Part shown: positions 45,004-53,773 of the stretch, one piece after another
Position numbering within the stretch: the first letter of the stretch is position 1
Layout: the number at the start of each line of letters is the position of its first letter
Source of the DNA: Sphaerochaeta pleomorpha str. Grapes
GTDB lineage: Bacteria > Spirochaetota > Spirochaetia > Sphaerochaetales > Sphaerochaetaceae
NCBI RefSeq assembly: GCF_000236685.1
Contig: NC_016633.1
Location: 1,674,001-1,738,000 of the forward strand
Reading direction: 5' to 3'
Length of the DNA: 64,000 bases
Made by a program: the position numbers and the translations under genes
Notes under the pieces: generated by a model
What the model saw: the letters and a program-made list of their open reading frames with translations, nothing else
What the model was told of the DNA's origin: nothing
The model's database searches: none

Positions 45004-46200
45004 TTATCGAGAAGGAAGGGGATGCCTGACATTTCTGTCCAGTTGGGGAAGCTTGACCGATAAAGGGCTTCCTTTCTGTTCTGTTTTTGCATAAATGGCT
45101 CGCATTCCCCTTTTAACTATCTGGGAATCAAATTTCTTGATCAGTTCCGAATTGGTATTGCCAAGCATCACCCTCAGTTCTTTATTTGCAAGAAGCGGTT
45201 TTAGTACTTGTATCAGGGATGCATCCTTTTTTGGGGAGAAAAACACTTCCTTCTGGGAAAGGAGATCTGTGTTACCTCTGATATGCGACACCAGGCAAGG
45301 CAAATGGCAGGCCATCGCTTCCATCAAGGCAACCGGCAACCCTTCTTGCAAGGAAGGAAAAACAAATATATCAGCAATGGAATAGTAGTCAAAGACATTG
45401 TTGCAGAATCCTGCCAACAGTATTTCCCCTTGCATTTCTTGTTGTGCAATTCGCTTTTCTATATGATCGCGTAGCACACCATCTCCGCAGATAATGTATT
45501 TCACATCCTTTCGCCCGAGCTTCTGCAGCGCATCGATAACAAGCAAGTGGTTCTTTCTGGGGATCAACTCACCTACCGATAAGAGCACAATGGTATCTTC
45601 ATCAATATGGTATTTCTCCCTGATATTTTCCTGAAGTTGCTTCTTTTTCAGTGCTTCCAGATGTATTCCGACTCCTGGTATATACTGGACCGACTGAGGA
45701 TGCAGATGTTCTTTTGCAAAGCTGTAATCCTCAGTATTGATACAAATAAGAATGTCTGTAAAAAAGGAGCAAAGCCATTCAGCCGGAAAACAACGAATCC
45801 AGTTTTTAATTGAAGCCCCTTGGAAGAAATGAAAACCATGGGCTGTGTAGATAACCTTGGACCCATAGAGGATTCGGGATTTTCTTGCGGCAAGTCGGGT
45901 TACAAAGCCCCCGATGGGGGTGTGGCAATGTATTATCGAATATTGGTTTTCATCGATATGCTTCTTCAGTATGGTATAGGCCTTGATATTATCAATCGAA
46001 AAGGGACTTCGGTGAAACGGAATGTTATGTTTGATTATTGGCAAATCATCGAGTTGCCCATGATCACCCCAATATCCTGGAATAGTCATATTTGACGCAA
46101 CATGGATCTCGTAGCCTTTTTTTATCAATATCTTAATATCATCACGCTCAAACTGATGGATAAAGTTAAAGACATTAGCTACAAACAGAGCCTTTTTCAT
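45004..46200 (-). CDS. Glycosyltransferase family 4
   Basis: 398-residue GT-B enzyme: H-C-H-T-P-I-G-G, Y-T-A-H-G-F-H-F-F, S-V-G-E-L-I-P-R-K-N and L-Q-E-G-L-P-V-A-L-M-E-A-M-A. The N-terminal part resembles the GT4 subgroup that acts early after a PglC-type transferase (PglA/EpsD-like). It is the next gene downstream of the sugar-phosphate transferase, so it may add the second sugar. ATG 46200 with GAGGAG upstream is chosen over a start seven codons earlier. Confidence 0.92.
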   Translation of the reverse strand: MKKALFVANVFNFIHQFERDDIKILIKKGYEIHVASNMTIPGYWGDHGQLDDLPIIKHNIPFHRSPFSIDNIKAYTILKKHIDENQYSIIHCHTPIGGFVTRLAARKSRILYGSKVIYTAHGFHFFQGASIKNWIRCFPAEWLCSFFTDILICINTEDYSFAKEHLHPQSVQYIPGVGIHLEALKKKQLQENIREKYHIDEDTIVLLSVGELIPRKNHLLVIDALQKLGRKDVKYIICGDGVLRDHIEKRIAQQEMQGEILLAGFCNNVFDYYSIADIFVFPSLQEGLPVALMEAMACHLPCLVSHIRGNTDLLSQKEVFFSPKKDASLIQVLKPLLANKELRVMLGNTNSELIKKFDSQIVKRGMRAIYAKTEQKGSPLSVKLPQLDRNVRHPLPSR

Positions 46201-46364
46201 ACACTTTCTCCTCAAATTCAATTCTTAGTACCACCAAGGAAGCCAGTTCATCGTCTGAGGATACGCTTTGGCAACAAAGCATTTCCCACAAATCCTTTCC
46301 AAATGGGAAAAGGGGGTACACACAAGGGACAACCTAGTAAAAGGAAAAATGGTGCTGACTGCCT

Positions 46365-46403
46365 AAGCCCACAGGACAAGGTTCCTCTGGGTTCTTTTTT
46401 TTT
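46365..46403 (+). terminator. Plus-strand-oriented terminator-like hairpin
   Basis: AAGCCCACAGG pairs with CCTCTGGGTT (one mismatch) and is followed on the plus strand by a run of nine Ts. All neighbouring genes are on the minus strand, so it may stop antisense transcription, or act weakly in the other direction. Confidence 0.5.
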
Positions 46404-46415
46404 CAAAACCTCCTT

Positions 46416-47153
46416 TCAAGATATCTGAGGGGGAAGGGTCCGGACCGAACCATGCTTTTGCTCTGGCAAAGGGTGGTTCATCAAGATAATCTTGGCTTGT
46501 AACATTTTCTGCCCATACTGAGTGGGGTCTATCCTTCCCTGTTCTCTGAGGTAATCCCCAAAATCCTGGGCGGTTACCATCCCCTCTTCGGTGATGTCAG
46601 CTTCCTTTAGGACGTTTCCAAATGTTTTGCAAAGTATGGAGAAATCTCGATAAAATGAAATATGCTCCAGATAGGCAAGGTCAAACTGGAGTTTCAAATC
46701 CCAGGATATTGCGTTTCTCCCATTGATCTGGGCAAGGCCTGTAAGTCCTGGCTTGACTCCATGGCGCCTTCGTTGATCGTCTGACATGAAAGCCATGTCC
46801 CTAACCAACAGAGGACGGGGTCCTACCAGACTCATATCTCCCAAAAGGATATTGAGAAGCTCTGGGAGTTCATCCAGGCTTGTGGCCCTAAGTTTTTTCC
46901 CAAACGTAGTCAACCGTTCAGAATCGGGGAGAAGAGCACCCTGGGCATCTTTTTTATCGGTCATTGTCCTGAACTTGTAGAGTGTAAACAACTGTTCATG
47001 CAACCCCGGCCGAAGCTGCCTGAAAAAAACAGGACTCCCCAGTTTTATTCGAACCAGAAGAACAAGGAACACAAGCACAGGGAAAAATACAATAAGAGCT
47101 GACAAGGAACAGAGGATGTCCAGAATTCTTTTCACATGTTTTTCATACATCAT
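46416..47153 (-). CDS. Phosphoglycosyl transferase (PglC/WcaJ-type, initiating sugar transferase)
   Basis: 245-residue monotopic phosphoglycosyl transferase that loads the first sugar-1-phosphate onto undecaprenyl phosphate. One N-terminal hydrophobic hairpin (I-L-D-I-L-C-S-L-S-A-L-I-V-F-F-P) precedes the catalytic core with Y-K-F-R-T-M, T-S-L-D-E-L-P-E-L, V-G-P-R-P-L and P-G-L-T-G-L-A-Q-I-N-G-R. The size matches the short PglC group rather than the 470-residue WbaP group. The start at 47153 forms a 4-bp ATGA overlap with the aminotransferase stop and has AAGGAG 9 nt upstream. Confidence 0.93.
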   Translation of the reverse strand: MMYEKHVKRILDILCSLSALIVFFPVLVFLVLLVRIKLGSPVFFRQLRPGLHEQLFTLYKFRTMTDKKDAQGALLPDSERLTTFGKKLRATSLDELPELLNILLGDMSLVGPRPLLVRDMAFMSDDQRRRHGVKPGLTGLAQINGRNAISWDLKLQFDLAYLEHISFYRDFSILCKTFGNVLKEADITEEGMVTAQDFGDYLREQGRIDPTQYGQKMLQAKIILMNHPLPEQKHGSVRTLPPQIS

Positions 47154-48268
47154 GTAAAACAACTCCTTACAATTTCAATTACCCTAGAGAGGTCCTCATC
47201 GGTATTCTTGATATCACTGGGCAGGCAAAGCCCCCGTTCGAAAATGTCTCCTCCGACATCTTTATCCCCTAAAAAAACGAAATCGTTTTCTGCAAAGATC
47301 GGTTGTAGATGCATAGGTTTCCAAATCGGCCTGCTTTCAATATTCTCCTTGGAAAGCGCTTCTATGACCTGAGAGGGTTTTACCGGACAGCCCTTATCAA
47401 GGAGGAGACACGACAACCAATAATTGGGACTACTCTCTGCAAGGTGCGGGTTCATCATCACAGGAAGATCTGAAAAAGCCTTTTGGTAGGTTTCATAAAT
47501 CCTTTTTTTCAAGGCGATATGTTCATTGAGGTGGAGTAACTGACCTCTCCCGATTCCAGCCACTACATTGCTCATGCGGTAGTTGTAACCAAGCTCGCTA
47601 TGCTGGTACCACGGTGCTGGGTCACGAGCCTGCGTTGCCAGGAACCTGACTTTCTTTACCGATTCCGTATCGTTGGAGAGAAACATGCCTCCCCCCGAGG
47701 TTGTAATAATCTTGTTCCCGTTGTAGGAAAGGGCTGCATACCTGCCAAACGTCCCGGTCTGTTTGCCCTTGTAGGTTGCCCCAAGGCTTTCCGCGGCATC
47801 TTCAATCAAGGGAACGCCATGCTTTGCACAAATGCTTGAAAGCTCATCAAGTTTGGCTGGGGTCCCGTATAGGTTGGCTACGACCACAGCTTTGGCATTG
47901 GGGTAGATAAAAAAGGCTTTCTCCAAGGCAACAGGGTCCATATTCCAGGTATCACGTTCACTATCGATGAAGACCTGTCTTCCGCTCTCATAGGAGACTG
48001 GGTTTACGGTTGCGGCAAAGGTAAAATCCGAACAGAATACAAGATCATCTTTTGCTATTCTGCAGAGTTTCATTGCAAGATGCAGGGCTGCTGTCCCTGA
48101 GGAGAGAGCAGCGGCATCGGCAATACCGAGAAAAGAAGCCATTTCCTTTTCAAAGCCGTCAACATTGGCTCCCAGCGGCGCTATCCAATTGGTATCGAAA
48201 GCCTCTTGGATGAACTGCATCTCCTCCCCATGCATGGTAGGGGAAGAAAGATAGATACGTTTGTGCAT
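47150..48268 (-). CDS. DegT/DnrJ/EryC1 aminotransferase (PglE-like)
   Basis: 372-residue PLP-dependent sugar aminotransferase. The PLP-binding Lys lies in S-Y-N-G-N-K-I-I-T-T-S-G-G-G-M near residue 180, with E-D-A-A-E-S-L-G-A-T about 20 residues earlier. With the PglF/CapD-like dehydratase encoded next to it, it probably makes UDP-4-amino-4,6-dideoxy-GlcNAc, the precursor of bacillosamine-type sugars. ATG 48268 begins at the conserved I-Y-L-S-S-P motif. Confidence 0.92.
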   Translation of the reverse strand: MHKRIYLSSPTMHGEEMQFIQEAFDTNWIAPLGANVDGFEKEMASFLGIADAAALSSGTAALHLAMKLCRIAKDDLVFCSDFTFAATVNPVSYESGRQVFIDSERDTWNMDPVALEKAFFIYPNAKAVVVANLYGTPAKLDELSSICAKHGVPLIEDAAESLGATYKGKQTGTFGRYAALSYNGNKIITTSGGGMFLSNDTESVKKVRFLATQARDPAPWYQHSELGYNYRMSNVVAGIGRGQLLHLNEHIALKKRIYETYQKAFSDLPVMMNPHLAESSPNYWLSCLLLDKGCPVKPSQVIEALSKENIESRPIWKPMHLQPIFAENDFVFLGDKDVGGDIFERGLCLPSDIKNTDEDLSRVIEIVRSCFT

Positions 48269-48470
48269 TGTATTCCCCCTATTAATCCCGCCCTCCCTGG
48301 TTATTCCGGAATAGCAATGGTGAAAGTACCACCTCACCCTGCAAGAGAACCGGCAGGATACGTTTTATCGCAATTTGGTTCCTCTGATGTTCATGCATTG
48401 CCAGGTAGGTTTCCTGAGCACCTCAAGGCAAACAAAAAAAGAGAGGGTAACTCCCAGCAGACAAAAAAGG

Positions 48471-50294
48471 CTAATGGGCTAAAGGAGAACTACGCTGTTG
48501 TACTACAAATTCCGGCACCAGCATCTGGAGTTCCTCCAGTAGCTTTTCTATCGGGTCCGTTTCCAAGGATTCGTAGATCTTTTGGAAAGCTTCCAAGGTC
48601 AAGACATGGTTATCGACAATCGCCTTGAAGACCAGTTTGTCTTCTGTGGGAAGAGTCACATCCTTGTTGGCCAACAATTCTTCATAGAGTTTCTCACCAG
48701 GCCGAAGGGAGGTGATCACTATCTTGCTTTGGGAATTCCCGTAGTAGCGGATGAGCTTCTGGGCAAAGTCATAGATATTTACCGGTTGGCCCATATCCAG
48801 GACCATGACCTCCCCGCCCTTGGCCATCGAGGCGGCCTTGAAGACGAGGCCTACAGCCTCGGGGATGGCCATGAAGTACCTAATGATATCTTTATGCGTC
48901 ACGGTTATCGGTACGCCGGCCTTGATCTGGTCCATGAAGAGGGGGAGCATCGAACCACGGCTTCCCAGGACGTTGCCAAAGCGGACACAGACCATCTCAG
49001 TCGCATCAGTGGTCAGCATGCTCGCAATCTGTTCGACCACCCGTTTGGTAGCTCCCATGATGGAAGTCGGGTTTACCGCCTTGTCGGTTGAGATAACCAC
49101 CACCTTTTCCACACTGTGGTCCCTAGCCCCCTTGAGCACGTTGTACGACCCACCTATATTGGTGGTAATAGCTTCCTCAGGATAGAGTTCCTGAAGTGGC
49201 ACATGCTTGTAGGCAGCAGCATGGAATACAATCTGTGGATGGAATTTCTCATAAATCCTATCTATTTTCGCCGCGTTCTTGATATCGCAGATAACAGGAA
49301 CAATGAAGTCGCTCCACTCCTTCTGGTAGTTGTGAAGCCTCAACGACAGGTCGTGTAATTCCGTCTCATCATTATCGAGCAAGACCAACTGCGTAGGACC
49401 AAAGGAAAGGAGCTGGCGGCATATTTCGCTCCCGATACTACCACCAGCTCCGGTGACCAGCACCCGCTTGCCCTTCACCATCCGCTGTGTCGGTTCCCGG
49501 TCGATGTAGGTAAGCGGTCTGCCCAAAAGATCTGCATAATCAAGATTGCGAAGGTCAAATTCCCTGGCTCCCTGCTGCATTTCAAAGAGCCGGGGAATTA
49601 TCTTGACCTCACAACCGTGTTCCTTGGCCGCATCAATTGCCTTGAATACATGTTCTTGGTCGATCTGGGAAATAGCTATGATCAAAACAGAACACGTATA
49701 GGAGGACAGGAGTACCCCGAGCGTATCGATTGCACCAAGAACCTTCATTCCTACAATATATGAACCAAGAAGCGTTGGTTCATCATCGACAAACCCTACG
49801 ACATGATAGGGCACGTTGCCTTTCTGGAACTGACGGACAATTGTTATCCCTATTTCCCCTGCCCCATAGACAAGGGCCCGGGGAAATCCATTGGCATGGA
49901 TTATGTTTTTCTTGTTCAAAACACTGCGGTACAACTCCCTCACTCCCAGGATGCAGAGAAATGCCGACCCGTCAGCGACCAATATGAAAGGAATCCATAG
50001 AGAGGTTAAAGAATCGAAGAGGGCTATGGATAACACTGCTATAAAAAACATCGGGAGAAAACCTGCAAGCCCACGACCGAGCAAGTCTACAGAACTCTCA
50101 CCGATATAAACCCTGTAGAACTTGACGACAAAAAGCAGCAGGACTATCGAAATGGCATTTACCAATGAAACTATGTAAAAATTACTTGGTATAAAAGTAT
50201 GAAATACAATCCATAGGGCGAGATAGCCACACCCCAAAAGAATTAGGATATCGAGCAAGATGAGCAGAAGCTGACATGTTCTCCGTGATAGCAT
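48471..50294 (-). CDS. Nucleoside-diphosphate-sugar 4,6-dehydratase/epimerase (PglF/CapD/WbpM-like)
   Basis: 607-residue membrane-bound SDR. Four N-terminal hydrophobic helices, then a Rossmann domain (Y-G-A-G-E-I-G near 145) and the catalytic SDR: V-L-V-T-G-A-G-G-S-I-G-S-E-I-C near 285, A-A-A-Y-K-H-V-P-L, and S-T-D-K-A-V-N-P-T-S-I-M-G-A-T-K-R. Met replaces the usual catalytic Tyr, as in the 4,6-dehydratase branch. Acts on UDP-GlcNAc to give the 4-keto-6-deoxy sugar. It is the first gene of the 38-kb glycan locus in transcription order. Confidence 0.93.
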   Translation of the reverse strand: MLSRRTCQLLLILLDILILLGCGYLALWIVFHTFIPSNFYIVSLVNAISIVLLLFVVKFYRVYIGESSVDLLGRGLAGFLPMFFIAVLSIALFDSLTSLWIPFILVADGSAFLCILGVRELYRSVLNKKNIIHANGFPRALVYGAGEIGITIVRQFQKGNVPYHVVGFVDDEPTLLGSYIVGMKVLGAIDTLGVLLSSYTCSVLIIAISQIDQEHVFKAIDAAKEHGCEVKIIPRLFEMQQGAREFDLRNLDYADLLGRPLTYIDREPTQRMVKGKRVLVTGAGGSIGSEICRQLLSFGPTQLVLLDNDETELHDLSLRLHNYQKEWSDFIVPVICDIKNAAKIDRIYEKFHPQIVFHAAAYKHVPLQELYPEEAITTNIGGSYNVLKGARDHSVEKVVVISTDKAVNPTSIMGATKRVVEQIASMLTTDATEMVCVRFGNVLGSRGSMLPLFMDQIKAGVPITVTHKDIIRYFMAIPEAVGLVFKAASMAKGGEVMVLDMGQPVNIYDFAQKLIRYYGNSQSKIVITSLRPGEKLYEELLANKDVTLPTEDKLVFKAIVDNHVLTLEAFQKIYESLETDPIEKLLEELQMLVPEFVVQQRSSPLAH

Positions 50295-51001
50295 TGTGCA
50301 TAGCCTCGGTTTATATCTGGTTTGGGATGGGAAGAGTAGCAAAAACACACATAAAAAGAGTAAAAAACCAGAAAAGGGGAAAAGACCTAACCGAAATAGC
50401 GAGAATTTTTGCCTCAGGGAATAAGTTTTTCAGAAAAAAGAATAAAACACCCCCAACCCAGAAAATCTGGAAGGAAGCAGTCCCTGAAGCTTTCATACCA
50501 GGGCGGACCGGTAGTATAAAAGACTAGGCGATTAGACTGTATATCATTATGTATACAATCCAATTTGATATCCTTAGGTTATCACCAAAAGAATATTCTG
50601 TAAACAAAATTCGCATGCAAAAAAACTCTGTGGGTTTTTATAATTTATTATACCAAAAAGAATTCTAACTAATGGACATAGAGTAAAACCAGAGATTAAA
50701 CATCACTAAAAGAGAGGGAATTTCAGTATAAAAAAACCTACCAACAACACTGATACAAAGCCCCTTAGAAAGGAAAACCGAGAAAACCAACCTGTTTTGA
50801 AGAAATATCGGCATACTAAATTGGCACTTTCTGGAACAAAAAAATAAGCAATGTTTACAAAACAGGAAAACCCAAGCAACCTAGGCTTGGGTTTTCCAAC
50901 AGTGATTATTTTGTTTTCTTAGTTTCTTTTTCTCTATTTTTTTATTTTTCTTTATTCTTCTTTATTTTTTACCTTTTATAAAATTTTTATTGCTTCCCGA
51001 A
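50295..51001. other. 707-bp AT-rich region upstream of the glycan locus
   Basis: No gene is supported. It must hold the promoter(s) of the glycan locus (minus strand) and the 3' end of the lone reductase gene. Visible features are the hairpin at 50865-50897 and a nearly purine-free tract on the plus strand at about 50926-50990. No ops/JUMPStart element was recognised. Confidence 0.45.
50865..50897 (-). terminator. Terminator downstream of the second reductase gene
   Basis: GGAAAACCCAAGC (50865-50877) and GCTTGGGTTTTCC (50885-50897) form a perfect 13-bp stem with a 7-nt loop. On the minus strand it is followed by TGTTTTGT. It lies 105 bp after the stop of the 51002-52120 gene. Confidence 0.75.
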
Positions 51002-52120
51002 TCAGGAATCTTGCATTTTCAACACTTGCCTATACAACCTTTCCAAAGTTTCGCTATCCATTCCCACCGGGGAATTCTTCAACCGGTCCAAGTTCACTGA
51101 TTTTACCAGCTTGGGAAGTACGCTGCTATCAGGGTCAATCGGAGGCGTAATGCCAAGGTTCTCCAATAACTTCTCAAACCACGTGATGGCCTGCAAGGGA
51201 TACGAAAACCCCATGGTACTGGCTATCTCGTTGAACAGATGTTCGAAATACTTCTCGCCCCTGTCTTTGTTACTTGCCTCTAGGTTTTCCAGCATGTACT
51301 GCCAGACTACCGGGAAACACAGAGCTACCGCATGCCCATGGGGCAAAGAAAACAGTGAGGAAAGCTTATAGCTCATTGCATGGGGGGCTGTAGTCTGTGT
51401 GATATTGATCGCTTGTCCTGCCCAGTTGGAAGCAAGGAGCATTCCTTCATTGCCCTCAGAATAGTTGGCCAAGAACTCAGCGTAGTGGTTCAGGAACAAA
51501 ACCACTGCCTTTTTGGCATAGGCTTTGCTCTCATCGGTGGCACTGAGCGACCACCACGACTCTACTGCCTGGCAAAAGGCATCGAGCATAGTGCATTTCT
51601 TTTGGTAGAGCGGCAGTCCTTCCAGTACGCTTGGCTCCAAGATTGCATAGGCAGGTACCAGGCTTTCATGCACCACCGAGTGTTTCTCCCCACGGTAATA
51701 GATAATGGCATACCGTGTCGATTCACTCCCTGTCCCCGCTGTGGTAGGTATGGCTAACAGGGGAATTGAGTTTTCCTTATATTCCTGTTTCAAGTACATC
51801 GAACCTGGTTCCAGGGAGCTAAAGAGCTTGATGCATTTTGCTACATCCAGGCAGCTGCCACCCCCAACCGCTACGATGAAATCACAGGATTCTGAGCGGA
51901 AAAAATCAACTCCCTTGACGATATCCTCATACTTGGGATTGGAACCAAAGGAATTGAATATAGAATAGGGAATTCCCAAAGACTCAAAAGCGTGCGCAAT
52001 GGGCAGAGTCTGGAAGGATGAACCACAGACTAACAAGAAGCGCTTTGCACTGTGTTGGTGCAAGATGGATTTGAGTTTCTGGCAATGCTTGTCGCCTAGG
52101 ATGATGGTTTGTTCTGACAT
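51002..52120 (-). CDS. Second phosphonoacetaldehyde-reductase-like iron alcohol dehydrogenase
   Basis: 372-residue paralogue of the 12477-13601 product. A hand alignment gives about 70 percent identity over the first 200 residues (142 of 200). It has the same G-G-G-S (86-89), D180, Gln184, and P-H-G-H motif. No PEP mutase or decarboxylase gene adjoins it. It lies just outside the glycan locus on the same strand, with its own terminator (50865-50897). It may be a backup reductase or act on a related aldehyde. ATG 52120 behind GGAGGG is certain; the 80-codon longer frame has no support. Confidence 0.85.
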   Translation of the reverse strand: MSEQTIILGDKHCQKLKSILHQHSAKRFLLVCGSSFQTLPIAHAFESLGIPYSIFNSFGSNPKYEDIVKGVDFFRSESCDFIVAVGGGSCLDVAKCIKLFSSLEPGSMYLKQEYKENSIPLLAIPTTAGTGSESTRYAIIYYRGEKHSVVHESLVPAYAILEPSVLEGLPLYQKKCTMLDAFCQAVESWWSLSATDESKAYAKKAVVLFLNHYAEFLANYSEGNEGMLLASNWAGQAINITQTTAPHAMSYKLSSLFSLPHGHAVALCFPVVWQYMLENLEASNKDRGEKYFEHLFNEIASTMGFSYPLQAITWFEKLLENLGITPPIDPDSSVLPKLVKSVNLDRLKNSPVGMDSETLERLYRQVLKMQDS

Positions 52121-52396
52121 AGAAAACCCTCCATGGATAGCAATAGTATAGCACAGGCTCAAAGAAAGCAGAAAGCAATGCCCGACCAAGCAGTCATCAT
52201 GTCCATTGGTACAAGCCTTCCTTAATGAGGCTTGCACCGCTATCACAAAGACTTGTATCAAAGTCGGAAGTGAACAGGAAGAGGAAACGGGAGAAACGAA
52301 TTGCTCTGTCCTTATTTCCAGCCCTGGTACCAAGGTTCTACCATTCCAAAACAAACCCATACAAGGGGTGATCTTTCAGCACAAAAAGAAGTATTC
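52121..52396. other. Leader region of the second reductase gene, with repeat copy 1
   Basis: Non-coding. It contains the first 65-bp repeat copy and a perfect 7-bp hairpin CAAGCCT/AGGCTTG (52212-52218 and 52228-52234) that would lie in the 5' leader of the reductase mRNA. No T-run follows the hairpin. Confidence 0.4.
52227..52291. repeat. 65-bp imperfect direct repeat, copy 1
   Basis: Matches copy 2 (53913-53977) at 60 of 65 positions in the same orientation. Both copies hold the small inverted repeat GACTT/AAGTC. The copies flank the AlbA_2 regulator gene. Confidence 0.85.
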
Positions 52397-53767
52397 CTAT
52401 TTGACGTCTAAAGAAGGAGCCTTTATCAAATACTTTTTGCCAATCCCCCGCCCACGCACTTCAAGCAATCCAGCATCAATCATCTGCTTGACCAAAATAT
52501 AGGCTCGTGTCTTCTTAATACCGAGCAATTTCTGAACCTCTTCATCGGTTGTAAAACCATTACGTATAATCTGGTCAAAAATCTGCCTTGTTTGGGGTGA
52601 AAGCTCTCGATTGACCAGAGGTTCCTTTGCAGAAACAACGTCGCTTTCTTTTCCCATGGTTTTATTCTGGTTTGGAAGAATCATCTTAAATGTGTTTGGG
52701 GTGACTTCGATTCGAACAGGCTCTTTGAAGTCTTTATAGAGCTCGTGTATCTTGCGAACCCCCGTCCCATAGGATTCTACAAAACCAAGCCGATGGAAAA
52801 TATCGGCAAGATGACGATTTCGAGGCTGGGAGATACCAGTTCCGATATCTGCGATAGTCAAACCTGAAACAAGTCCACCGATTGAAATAAATTCCATCTG
52901 ACTCCCTATGATATTGATAATAATGCTCCCACTATAGGCATAGTCTCGATGTACGATTGCATTCAAGAGCGCTTCACGAATAGCCTCCGCTGGATAGTCG
53001 AAACGGTCAACACGATCCAAGCCAGTAATCTTTGCTTGGTTCTGGTTGCACAGCATGAGATAGGAATACGTACTTTCCAGTTGCTTGAGCACTGACCCTT
53101 TGAATTCTCTGGTATCTTTGAATAGGGTTTTCGCTTCATCAGCATATACAGCGACCATTATCGAATGCTCACACTGATCGGAAAGCAACAGACCCACGTT
53201 TGTAAATAATCCAGAGAGGTCACACATTCCAAGCCTTGGGAACTGTTCTTTTTGAAAAGCTACAGACTTTTGGGCAAACGTTTCCTTGGCTTGCTTAAAA
53301 GTGAGGTCCTGTACCAATGAACGCATATCCTCATACGCATCTCCATCCGCATTCCTGATCATCTGCCGTATCTGTTCTGGCGAAGCAGGCACTGAAGAAG
53401 AGCCTTGCCTCACATACACCCCAGAAGGTTTTAAGCCCTTCCTATGTAAATAATACGGTTTGTTGGCACCTTCACTGATTTCAAGGCAAATCACATGATT
53501 TTCTTGAAGCGTATACTTGATGAACATGGTAATATCCGGAAGAATACTGTCCCTGATTACGTTGGTGATCAGATTATAGGTTTCATCAACATCTGCCACG
53601 CCTACTTGGGTGCCAGTATCATCAACTCCGATGTATAGATATCCTCCATCTGAATTCGCAAAGGCAATGACTTCCTTACAGAAGGCCTCACTCCATTGGC
53701 TCTTGAATTCGATTCTCTCGGTCTTATATTTCACTGATTTCAACCTCCCGTAACCATACGCTTCCAT
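52397..53767 (-). CDS. COG2865-type regulator (AlbA_2/Schlafen-like, HATPase, winged helix)
   Basis: 456-residue three-domain protein. An N-terminal AlbA_2 domain has R-I-E-F-K-S-Q-W and F-A-N-S-D-G-G-Y-L-Y-I-G-V-D-D. A GHKL-like HATPase_c_4 domain has E-A-I-R-E-A-L-L-N-A-I-V-H-R-D-Y and G-T-G-V-R-K-I. The last about 60 residues look like a winged helix (T-T-D-E-E-V-Q-K-L-L-G-I-K-K-T-R-A-Y). Members are called ATP-binding regulators, and AlbA_2 proteins also occur in defence islands. ATG 53767 is preferred; an in-frame GTG at 53806 would place start and operator boxes in the coding region. Neither has a clear ribosome-binding site. Four palindromes just upstream suggest self-regulation. Confidence 0.85.
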   Translation of the reverse strand: MEAYGYGRLKSVKYKTERIEFKSQWSEAFCKEVIAFANSDGGYLYIGVDDTGTQVGVADVDETYNLITNVIRDSILPDITMFIKYTLQENHVICLEISEGANKPYYLHRKGLKPSGVYVRQGSSSVPASPEQIRQMIRNADGDAYEDMRSLVQDLTFKQAKETFAQKSVAFQKEQFPRLGMCDLSGLFTNVGLLLSDQCEHSIMVAVYADEAKTLFKDTREFKGSVLKQLESTYSYLMLCNQNQAKITGLDRVDRFDYPAEAIREALLNAIVHRDYAYSGSIIINIIGSQMEFISIGGLVSGLTIADIGTGISQPRNRHLADIFHRLGFVESYGTGVRKIHELYKDFKEPVRIEVTPNTFKMILPNQNKTMGKESDVVSAKEPLVNRELSPQTRQIFDQIIRNGFTTDEEVQKLLGIKKTRAYILVKQMIDAGLLEVRGRGIGKKYLIKAPSLDVK

Positions 53768-53773
53768 GGCAGA

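Noticed and set aside
50276-50527. Plus-strand frame of 83 codons ahead of the glycan locus
   Set aside because: It overlaps the start of the dehydratase gene and has no ribosome-binding site or recognisable domain.
52121-52360. N-terminal extension of the second reductase (80 codons)
   Set aside because: The extension is the antisense reading of the 65-bp repeat and leader, and its paralogue starts at the same internal Met.
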